A stretch of 64,000 bases of DNA from Brasenia schreberi (taxonomy: Eukaryota; Streptophyta; Magnoliopsida; Nymphaeales; Cabombaceae), in contig JAYKKT010000088.1 of the NCBI GenBank assembly GCA_036023115.1, positions 4,697,501 to 4,761,500 of the forward strand, written 5' to 3'. Below the pieces are notes generated by a model, which did no database searches, had not been told where the DNA came from, and saw nothing but the letters and a program-made list of their open reading frames with translations. Below are positions 34,401 to 46,400 of the stretch, one piece after another. Each line of letters opens with the position of its first letter. The stretch's first letter is position 1. A program made the translations under genes and the position numbers.

Positions 34401-37400
34401 GTCTGAACCAGCGGAGGGCATTTTAACTGAAGCCAGGAACGAGTCCACCCTTTTATACATGTGACCTAAAAAATTGGACAAAAATGACCATCAACACGTT
34501 GACCACACCCATTTTCGGCCTCAACACATTGACCGTGTCTCATTTCTACGACACCGTGTCGGTGTCGCACCCGTGTCGACGCCAACTCCCCACCTCCTAG
34601 AGGTGTCCGTGTGACATAGCCATTGAGTGCAGCTCATGGGATCTTTCTCAAGTTTTGCAGGAATTGGCCTTGATACTAGCAAGGTCATTAGCAAATGGTA
34701 AGATCGTAAGGAAAAGATTGCTTACTGACTGGTGTTGTTCTAGGTCGGGGTGAACCATTTGCTGATCAAGGTGCAGATGGCCCTAATCTATTATTCTCAA
34801 CCCAAGTTGATTGCCAACTGTGAAATAGGCTGCAGATTGGAAGTGAATTTGACTGTGGATTCAGATTTGGAAGGACTGTGATTGTGTGATTCCTGTGAAG
34901 AAATGAGGTTGTTGGTCACTGGTCACTTACTGCTCAATTCTCTACAGCAGATCAAAGGTGATCAATTCAGGATGGTGACCTATCACCTGTGAATCTCCAC
35001 TAAAATGGGCTATAGTATTTCCTTGTACAATACTGGAGCAGAATTTGCCCATTCAGTAGACCCTTTTGATATTTGAGTGAGATCTATGAAAGGAGTTGGT
35101 TTAATATAGTGGCATGTGGATGAACATGAAGAGCTGTGGCCTGAGGGGAAGAATCAGATATGGTATGCGATGGTTGTAAAGTACGATATGGTGAATGAGG
35201 GATAGTGAATGAAACATAAGAGGTTCATGTGAGTGATGTGAAAGTTAACAAGTGAAGCGACTGAAAATTGATATATGTCAACGTGAGTGTGAAAAGAGAG
35301 ATTACATGCATGGTTATGGGTGAGATGGAATAATGAGAGAGAATGAGTGTGCTAAGTGTGTGATGGAGATGTCTAGAGAGAGAATTATCTACGCATGAGT
35401 GATTAGCTCTAACCTAGCCCAGTGTGAGAGCAAGGAGGACCCATAGCTCAAATCTGGAACAAGTTTAAGCAAAAAACCATAGCCTTATTGTTTTCTCAAA
35501 AGATTCTCAATTCATACATTGGTTGAGTATTGATACTGATAGACACCTCAATTCAATATGAACTGGACATCAATTGCTTGCTCATGGATTCTCCTGATAT
35601 GTATCTTCTTGAGGAAGATTCATGCGGCTCTTCTTGGAAAAGCTACATATGAGTCTTCTTGAATAAGATTCATGGATTTCTTTGGACAAAATCTATGATC
35701 GGTGGCATCTTGAGAAAACTTCACGAGTCCACTTTGGTACAAACCTTTCCAAATCTGGAACGTTCTTATGAGCATTTTGATACACATTTGGATGAGCTCT
35801 TGAGCTTTTTCTCTTGCTTGTCAAGCTTCTAGTTTTGCTCCCATGTCCAGTGTAAATCATGTGACTATTATTTTATTAAGATTGAGAGGCTTGGCCAATA
35901 CTTGCGTGAAACTACAAGTTTGTCTTGGCTTGTTGTCATGCAATTTACATGTTTACCATTACAAACCTTTCATTTGACTTGATTTGACCAAGTGACTCTC
36001 TTAGGGTCTATGGGTGGGGATGTAAGAGTTCTTATTCTTAATGCTTCCCTGTCACTGATGTTGCGTTGGCCATTGTCTCACCTAACTCTTGCAACATGGT
36101 GACACAACATAATGAAAGCTTTCTTGTGCTTTTGCTTCAAGCATGGAGTTGGAGATCACCTTGAATTTTGGGGCTGTCAAACTGTACTTGATTCCATATT
36201 TTGCTTTGTGTATGAAAGAAGATGATCGTGGTCACTATTTCCTTCTTGATTTTGTCTGCCAGCTAGTCGTAGTGCCTGTTAATTCCATTAGACTTCTATA
36301 CATTCGGTAATGACCTTATGATGGTCCTACTACTTTTAGTTTTAACTGTATTTGCTACTTCTCTGCCACAATTATGTTTTTCTTTAATCTCAATTAGTCC
36401 TATTGTCTGAAATGAATTTTGTTTTTCTTTCTAGTGAACAAATGAATTTTGTTTTGTTTGTTCAATACCATGCATTTGTTGCAATTTATTAAGTACATGA
36501 AAAGTGATTCTCATCTTATGCTCTGTTTCTGTTATGTTTTTTGGTCTAATTTCTTTGTTCTACATTATGCTTTTTCTATTGCAGATGTTAAAGTAGCAAC
36601 GAAACACAAGGTTCCACTTGTCCGCTCATTAACATTGAATTGGGTTACATTTTGTATTGAAACAAGTAATCGGCAAACAGTTCTTAAGGCCCACAAAGAT
36701 TATGTTCCTATATGCATGGAGGTTTGTGATACTTCTCATAGGATTCTTTCATTTCTCATTTTTACTACTTTGGTTCATTATTGTGCATAATCGTCTCCCT
36801 GAACTTTTGAGCTAACTGTTGGTTAACAACTATTTCCATATAATGAATCTCTTAATATTCAGTGCTTAAATGATGGGACCCCAGAAGTTAGAGATGCATC
36901 TTTTGCAGTTTTAGCTGCAATTGTGAAGGTACGTAGTGTTCCTTTGCTTTTTATCTATCCTTAGTGTGAAGTGCCATTTATTCAGCTGTTGAAATAGATA
37001 TATTACTGTACAATGTTATTGGCTTTTCTTGGTTTGTAGTTGGTTGGTATGAAACCACTAGAAAGGTCTTTGGAGAAGCTTGATGAAGTGAGGAAAAAGA
37101 AACTTTCTGAAATGATTGGAAATGCTGGCGATGATTCACTTACCACATCTGGGACTGGTTGGAGCTTCTAACATTTTCCTTATTTTGGTTATTCATGTGC
37201 ATTGGCATCTATTGGTGTGTAAAATGTATCTAATGCTTCTTTGGTTCCCATTGTAGTTTCCACGTCCAATGGTGGTTTTATACGGTCTTCAGCTTTGGAG
37301 GTGATTGAGATTTGTCTGTTTTTAAATTACACTTGTTTATTAATTTATAGACCTCCATGCTGTATTTTAAAGGTTCAGATGGAAATTAAGTAATGCTACT

Positions 37401-40400
37401 CAAATTCCATCATATATTGGATTTATCATCTCTTCTACTATCAGTTCAGTTGGTAGCTATGAACATTTTAGATTAAAAGAATGCACTTGACTCCTCTTAG
37501 ATCTTTTCCTTATATGCAAGCAGTTCATTTGCGAACACTTTTTGCTTTGTCAAAGGCTAAAATTTGGTGCACAACGCTGTCATATCATGATGACAATTTG
37601 ACAGGTTGCTTTGTTGCTCAGTGCAACTCCTTCAAGTAACAAGTCTTGTGTCCTTGTCACTCTATAGTGGTACAAATCCTAGTTCAACCTATTCTGGATA
37701 AGGTTTTTGACCCTTGGTCCATTCTGTAACTTTGAGATACTTGCTCCATGTTGACCAGGAAGTAACAGATATTTTTTATACAGGTCATGTAGGGGTTCCT
37801 ATAATAAGTTTCTAGGTTCGTTAGGTAGTCCTTGGCTGGTAGTTTTCTTGTGGACAGAGCTTGTGTTTGAATATACAAGTTTATTGAGTTGAATATTATC
37901 TTGTTGAGTAGACTACTGATGGGTAGCAAAGTGGATGCAGACCTCAAAAGCGTTTTCCAACATTTTCTTGATGGCATTAACTTCAATTTTGAAATGGATG
38001 CCATTCCTAGGCATTTCTTTTGTTCTTTCTGACCAGTTCGTTTGTTCAGTTCAGTTTGTGCGAAATGTTCATGCAAATAACAACGCTCAAGGCATTGCTT
38101 TCTTGAACTTGGAAAAGATTTACTAGTGCTTGAACAATATTTTGTATGATGGTTTAACTAACGCTGGTCATTGTTTGGGTGAGTCTTTATTTTTGTTTGT
38201 TTTGAAGGACAACAGTATGGAACTGAAATGCCTTCTTGCAACTGTTGGAATGATATGTCTTTAGTAATATCATCATAACAAGAATTTGTTGTTGCACAGG
38301 GGACCCAAAGCTCGTATGTTAAACGTTCTGCTTCTAGCATGCTTAGCGGGAAGAAGGTGGCTCAGGCACCTGTAAGTTTTTTCCTACTTGTTATACTGCA
38401 TTAGGTGCTTAATTGAGGGTGGAGTATATCCTGATCACAGATGTAAGGACCATCATACATGTGATTGCTAGTTATGATTCCAAATCAGGCTGAATTTTGA
38501 CAAGGAATTCAAGGATCATCACAAAATTGAGCTTATTTTGACTTTATGAAGGATGTGTCTTGCAATGTAAAACTATAGTTCCTTCAGGAATCACACCATC
38601 ACACCTCAATGCAAACATCCCTACATAGAATATGACGGGTATTTCATATTGTTTTCATTTATTCATTTTTGGCATTTGGGCAGACTTCAGTTAAAAAAGT
38701 TGGTCCTGGGAAGCCTGGTCCTAATAAGAAGGATGGTCCTGGGCAGCAGAAATCTGTGGTATTGGCTGAGGTTGAAGATGTAGAGGTAAGTTACTTCAAA
38801 CTACTGTTTGCATGGTTATTAGCAACACAGTTTCTAGTCTGTTACCCAATATTGAGATTGAAGGCCATCTTGAAATGGTTACGGCGTAAACCTTTTGCTT
38901 GTTTTCAGCCAGGGGACATGAGCCTTGAAGAAATTGAAAGAAGACTGGAAAGTTTTCTAAAAGCGGATACAATCTCTCAATTGAAGAGTACTGTGTGGAA
39001 GGAAAGGCTAGAAGGTTCCTTTATATTCTGCATTTTATCATCTTTGTAATATTGATTGTAATGTAATATGAAAGTCCACCCCACCCCCCGATTTAGATAG
39101 ATGGTGGGGGAAAGTTCATGCTTATTGAGAGCAAATTCCTATACTCTGTGTTTTTTTGCTGCAATGTGCTTTATTTATGGCCAGCCGTTGGTTTATTTAT
39201 CTTCTTGAAGTGTCTGCAACGGGTTGGAAATATTTACTAATGGAACTGGTGCATAACTCTGTGTACGTTTCTTGATGAATTCTCTTTTCAGATGTGGTTG
39301 AAGTTTCACCTATTTTATTGTAGAATTGCAACTGATGCCACAAACTTTGTATGCATGGATGTTGTTTTGTCTTATTTTTTGTCTTTTTAAAACTCCAAGA
39401 TGGAAACTTTACCCAAATTGGATGCTTTTGTACGAAAATCACCAGTGTCAGTGCAAATTAGGTGGCTTGCATTTGATACATGGATTTGCTATATCTACAA
39501 AAGTTGTTTTTTCATTAGATGAAATGCAATATTTCTTTTTAGAAAACATAGGAAATTTATATAAAAAATAACAGAAGAAACTTTGTGTCTGCTGGAATAT
39601 TGCCTAGCATGTACATGCCATGTCTAACATTACCAAAGTGGTATAATCTTATCAATTAGTAAGGACCGGCAAGTGAGTAAATTTGAAAACGGGGAGATAG
39701 CGCATTCTGGTTTCAGTAGACGGAGATGGTGGCTCTGAAATGTATTGAATTTGCTGAGATATCATATGGCTCTTTTGTTTGAACTCATGAAAGTTTCATT
39801 TCTTATTTGAAATGTATTATGATGTTTGTGGTTTTGACTTTTGATATTGAGAGGCTTACAATTTGTTGATGTCATATGGCTTGTTGGCACACGATAATTT
39901 CTTTCTCCATGAAAGTGTTATAGTAATTCACATTTTTCTTGAGTTCATGAAGATAAATAGTGTTGTTTTTGTGTACATGCATATTAACGTTCATTGAAGT
40001 GTATTTGAATAAGATGGCTTATTCATTAAGCATATGTTTGATCGGTATTATGTCTCAGGTAGGTTGTTGATATGTTTAGTGGTCGTTCACTTGTGCCTCT
40101 TATGAGGTGTTTCTGGGTCGTTTCTTAGATTTTAGAGAACTTTTCCCCCCTCATTTTCTTTAGTATCTTGATTTGAGAGTTGAAAGTTTCATGTTATCCG
40201 GTGAACCTTTGGGTTGTTTTGCTTATGCATTTTTGTGTATCATTGACAGCAATGTCTTTTCTAAAACAAGAAATAGAAGGTCTTTCAGATCTTGACCGTA
40301 TAGCTGAAATTTTGATCAGACTGCTCTGTGCTGTTCCCGGGTGGGGTGAGAAAAATGTGCAGGTACACTAAAGTGTTATATTGAGGACTTTCGTAACAAA

Positions 40401-43400
40401 GGCAGCTTTTCTAGTTATCAACCAAACTCACAGCTAAAATTTGTGTGGATGGAAACAGGTTCAGCAGCAGATCATTGAAGTTATAACTCATATAGCTTCC
40501 ACGGTATCAAAGTTCCCAAGGAGATGTGTGGTGCTCTGCATCCTTGGTATGCTTTGGCTTTTGCATTGTCTTGCTCTTGTAACTGCTCATGATCAATTCT
40601 TGAAACTGTTTTCTGCAGTCCCTTAGCAATTGTGCAAGCTTCTATTGCATTTAAAATTGTGGATGTCCTTTGCAGGGATAAGTGAGAGGGTTGCCGATAT
40701 CAAAACACGTGCCCATGCTATGAAGTGTCTTACCGCTTTTTCTGAGTCAGTGGGACCAGGTTTTGTTTTTGATAGGGTATGCACTCTTTCTAGAAACTGT
40801 CTTTCTTAACTAATTAAGTCAGGTTCCTCTTCTTGTAAGCTTTATATATATGATGATATACTTTCATTCAGCTATATAAAATCATGAAAGAGCACAAGAA
40901 CCCAAAGGTTCTAAGTGAAGGAATTTCATGGATGGTCACCGCTGTTGAAGATTTTGGCGTTTCACATTTGAAATTGAAGGTGAGTTAGATCTAGGTCCTA
41001 TAGGTTAACAAGTTTGTTTTGTTTGATACTTGTATGACTTTGATGTGACCCTGTTTCTTTCTTTTGTACTCTGCAGGATTTGATAGATTTCTGCAAAGAT
41101 ACAGGACTGCAGTCAAGTGCTGCTGCTACTAGAAATTCAACAATCAAACTGATTGGAATGTTGCATAAATTTGTTGGCCCAGGTAAGCAAAATATCAATG
41201 TTTGCCTTCTCGTGTTGTATATGTGGTAAGCGTGCTTTCCTTCACTGCATTATGGACATGTATGTTCAATATCTCACTTTTTTCTTTTCTAAATTGCAGA
41301 CATCAAGGGGTTCCTTTCTGACGTGAAGCCTGCACTTCTTAGTGCTCTCGATGCTGAGTATGAAAAGAATCCTTTTGAGGTTGGTATTCTCATCCTAGTA
41401 ATTCTATTGTGAATTTCGAAAATTGTAGCTTATACGCCTTGGTGATTGTTATTCATAGGGTGCAAATGTAGCTCCTAAGAAAACTGTGAAATCTTGTGAC
41501 CCCAATCTCGCTGCATCTGCTACTGGGTTTGATGGGCTACCACGAGAAGATATTAGTGGGAAAATTACACCTAGTCTATTGAAGAACCTAGGTAGCCCAG
41601 ACTGGAAGGTATTTATGATCTTAATTATTGGTTCAGTAACCACATGTTTTAGCTATGTCCTGATAATTTTTGTTTGTTATTTATGTAGGTCCGCTTGGAG
41701 TCTATTGAGTCTGTGAATAAAATTGTTGAAGAGGCCAATAAGCGCATACAATCCACTGGGACTGGTATTTTATCACATAACATCCTTTAATAATAAAGAT
41801 TTTCTTTTCTGTAAGTGTTTTATGATTCATGTTTTATGATGCTCGATCTGCTATCAGGTGAGCTGTTTGGAGCTTTCAGAGGTCGTCTTTATGATAGTAA
41901 CAAGAATCTGGTCATTGCAACACTTGCCTGCATTGGTAACATTGCATCTGCTATGGGTCCTGATGTTGAAAAAGCGAGCAAGGTTGCATTTCTGTTTAGT
42001 AATTAGCCTTTTTAGCATTTACTTGAAAGTTCTGAGAAAATAGTGACTATTAGTCTATATGTTCCATTTTGCAGAAATTATTGGCTGATGTCTTAAAATG
42101 CCTTGGTGACAATAAAAAGCTAATGAGGGAATGCACCGCAAAGGCATTGGACTCCTGGGTCATGGCTGTTCAACTTGATAAGATGGTAAGTTTTGCATGT
42201 ACATTACACTCTTCAATTTTAGAGTTGCTGTTTGAGTTATTATCTTCCTGGATTTATTACTTCAAATGTGCCTTTCTTTGGGTTGGATTTCAGGTCCCCT
42301 ATATATCGGCTGCTTTGGTCGATTCTAAGCTTGGCGCAGAGGGAAGGAAAGACCTGTTTGATTGGGTAACCAAGCAGCTTTCTACAACGAATGACTCGAC
42401 TGAGATCTTGCAACTCCTAAAGCCAACAGCTGTTGCCTTGACGGTGTGTTTTCTATGTTGAACGCCAAAATCTCCTCTCCTTATTTTGTTGCATCAATAT
42501 TTATGATCTTTTTAACTGGTACTAAGTATTGGAAGTCTAATTTGTGTCCTGATGGCGTCTTCAGGACAAATCAGCAGATGTGCGTAAGTCTGCAGAGGCT
42601 TCCTTGGCTGAAATAATTAGAGTTTGTGGAAGTGAAGCTGTACGTGGACAATTTTCAAGCATTCTCGTGATTCTTTGTGGAATAATATCATAATGGGTAT
42701 CAAATTGATAAATAACTTGCTCGTCTTGTCAGGTCACTAGGGGAGTGAAGGACTTGCAAGTTCCTGCTCTAACCCTTGTTTTGGAACGTCTAAAACCTAG
42801 TGGTGCACTGGTTCAAGGTATGTATTAGTATCCTCATTTGGCTTTTAGGGTCTACTGTAGAGTTTGTGTATTTTGATGCTGATATGCCCCCTCCTTGGTC
42901 CACAGAAGCCTTTGATTCATCAAAGGCGGCATCATTTGGATTTGCAGCAAGGGCTGGTTCAAAAGTTGGAAAGCCAATTGCAAATGGCGCTTCAAAGCAT
43001 GGTGGCAAGGTCACTGGTTTGGTAATTAAACTCTTATACCACATCTGTGCTTGTTGTAATACATTGTTGCTAACTTCCTTGCTCTTGGTACAGAAGGGTA
43101 CGCAGACAAAGATGTCTAGGCCAGAAGCTGCAGAGATTTCTCAAGATCTTGCTGTACAAGGTCAGGCTTTAGTAAACTCTAAAGAGTCAAACAAGGTATG
43201 CTTCTGCCGTTCTACTATGAATCTCAGGAGAAATGCTAAGACTTTTGATGCTTAGTAACACTCTGTGCTTTGTAGGAGGATAGAGAGAGAATTATTGTGC
43301 GGAGACACAAGTTTGAAGAGCTGCGACTGGAGCAAATACAAGACTTGGAAGTTCGTAGTGAATGCTTTAGCTTTTTTAGTATATAACAACTAAGCCTTTT

Positions 43401-46400
43401 CCCATACTAGATGGGGTCGGCTACATGGATTCTTTGTGTCCACAAAGAACTATCATAATTTGTAGAATCCATGGTAAATAAGTTTGACAAAGTTTTACGT
43501 TGGCTGTCGGAAGCCTTACGTAACCCTCCTCCTTTATCCGGGCTTGGGACTGGCCATGCAAGGGTGATCCCTTACATGGGCGGAGTTAGCTCTTTTAGTA
43601 TATAAAATAAAATAAAATAAATTCATTTCGATGTTGTGGGTATCCTTGCAGGTTGAGATGATAAAATAAATTCATTTTGATGTTGTGGGGTATACTTGCA
43701 GGTTGAGATAATGAAGTATTTTAGGGAAGACCTTCACCGCAGATTACTGAGCACAGATTTCAAGAAGCAAGTGGATGGTTTGGAGATATTGCAAAGGGTA
43801 ATCCAATTTTATTGTGTTCATAATTTTGTAGAAAATAAAAATGTCATACTGCAAAACAAAATGGTCTCAACTTGTGTAACTTTCAATATTATTTATATGA
43901 AGGCCCTTCCATCCATTGTGAAAGAAATAGTCGAGGTGGTTGATGTCCTTCTGAAGTGGGTTGTTTTAAGGTTTTGTGAGTCAAATACTACATGCTTACT
44001 GAAGGTAACATTTCTTGTTCTTTCCTTTGCTTCACCTTTGTCAAAGTGTGTGCATTTAAGTGCCTTTGTTGTTTACCAGTTAAGTAATTTGATAGGTTCT
44101 CGAGTTCCTACCTGTGCTTATTGATGCCTTGAAGAACGAAGGCTACACTCTGACTGAAGCGGAGGCTTCTATATTTCTTCCCTGCTTAATAGAAAAGGTT
44201 GGAAACAAAACTGATCCATCATTTGCTCTTCTGCTGTTCATGTCTTGGTTACAGAGTATGGCACATTTTATGGTTGCTTGCTGTCTCACAGAACCATCAA
44301 TCTTCATGCATGCGTAAAATTGTCTGTTTCAGGACTTGATCCTTGCATTTTGTGCTGTCTTTTCTGTACTTATGGAATTATTCATAAAATTAATGTATAT
44401 CCAGTGTGGTGTGTTCTGGAATGTTTTATGTTAACATGTGGTGGATGGCCCTAGTAATTTCTTTTTCTGATGTTGAACAGTCTGGACACAACATAGAGAA
44501 AGTGCGGGAAAAATTGCGTGATCTGACAAAGCAGATTGTATGTGTATATTCTGCCTCTAAGCTTTTTCCGTACATCCTGGAGGGACTCCGTTCCAAAAAT
44601 AATCGAACTAGAATTGAATGTGTGGATCTGGCTGGGTACATGATTGACTGCCATGGGCCAGAGGTAGGAAGGGAGTTTTCACTGACCTGACTTATACATT
44701 AAGTGTTTGTGACTGATCACTACTATTTGTTGTGAATTGTGGCAGATTAGTGGACAACTTAAAGCCTTGCAACTTGTTGCCAGTTTGACCTCTGAACGTG
44801 ATGGTGAGATAAGGAAGGCTGCATTGAATACAATGGCAACTGCATACAAAATTCTTGGTACTATTATCGTATCTGTTCTTGGATGATACTTTTCTAGATG
44901 CCTTTGTCATCCAAGTGCTATTTTGTGTGTTGATATGCTTCATGTGTATGAAACTGTACGTTTCCAGATTTGGATAACCTCTTTCATGCAATTCGCTGAA
45001 GAATTGGTCTATTGGTTACCTTTTCATCTGATTTAGGATCAGCTTTGTCCTTGGGTTGATTTATGATCTCTATGTGAATCCAAAGCTGCATCACGTGGGA
45101 CTTGTTTGGCATTTGTGCCAGATATAGAATAGATAAAAAACGAGCCTGAATTTATATGCATTGCCACTTTGCGCAAGTTTTCCTATCTATTCTGAAGATG
45201 TCGGTAAACTTGCAACTGCTCATATGATGGTTCGGTGGAAGCATTTGCCAGTAGTACCCACTACCCAGATCAATTCAAATCAGTTGGAAGAACTGTAACT
45301 AAATCTCACATATGGTGATGTATGCAGAATTTGGTGTTTGCTTGATCCTCTGGAGTTTGTATGTTAAGTTATGATATTTTTGGTTATTCCTATAAGATAA
45401 TAGGACTGACATAGGGTGCCAATCTATATTATCAATAGCGCGTAGCGGGTTGTTAGCGGTCGATCTTGATATAGCGGTAGTAGGGATATAGCAAATTTAG
45501 CGGTACACTTTTATTTATGATTAAAAAATTATATATATATATATATAATGGGTTCTCTAATTTCTAAGAAATATCAAGAAACACAACCATTTTCATAAAT
45601 ATAAATCAAACGAAATAAACAAATTCTACTTCTCACTTCTAAAGAAATATTGAGACATAAGAACGATACAACCAAAGTCAGAATTAAGTGCTTTATGAAA
45701 AGAGAAAGGTGTAAAAAAGAAAAAAGGGCACCATAAAGTTTAGTAACCTCAAAGGACTTCACCATGATCTACATTAACATTATGAAAATTATGGATTAGT
45801 TGTTAAACACTAATGAAAGTATTTCACAAGAAACAAAAGAAAATGACTGACAATTAAGTGTTGAATATGACCTTTCCTTCAAAGAGAGATTTTGAAAATT
45901 CCATACGAGTATAGGGAGGAATTTACCAAGTAGATTCTAAGTTATAAGTCCATACGAGTAAGGAAAACCTGTCACATACAAAGATTGAGTATTTATTGTT
46001 GAAAGCCTATAGACAACATGTCAAAATACAAAGAGAATTATGTTGGATGGTTTTATATTAGAGTTATACTTTCACAAAAGCAACAACTTATGAGATGTTG
46101 CATATAAACTTTTGCTAATTGCTAGGTCATTATTTGTGAGATCAATAGTTCATAGCTGAGAAGATTCCATGCATTCAACCATTGCTCAAAGGTCACAATC
46201 TTCATGAACACCAACACTGTAATCAAAGTAGAAAACTAAAGCTCCATGATACAATGGGATATCATTCTATTATAGTTCAAGAGCAACCTTATTCAAAGAA
46301 GCAGTACAAAGAGATTGGACTCTCGGATGAGACTAAGCAGCTACCGTTCCGATGCACTTGCTCTCGTGCTTCCTGACCGATCTTATTTGCTGGCACTCGG

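Larger units (their letters stand above)
27034..34619 (-). mobile_element. Antisense hAT in MOR1 intron 11, split by a LINE
   Basis: Ends are CTATGTCACATGG on the left and, as reverse complement, CTATGTCACACGG on the right. Flanking octamers CAATTGAG (27026-27033) and CCATTGAG (34620-34627) agree at 7 of 8, an 8-bp target duplication. Without the nested LINE (29306-32441) it is about 4.45 kb. The transposase runs on the minus strand, opposite to MOR1. GTGTCG/CGACAC words cluster near both ends. Its intron-sized right part (32820-34340) has no coding sequence and probably is leader or intron. Confidence 0.9.
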
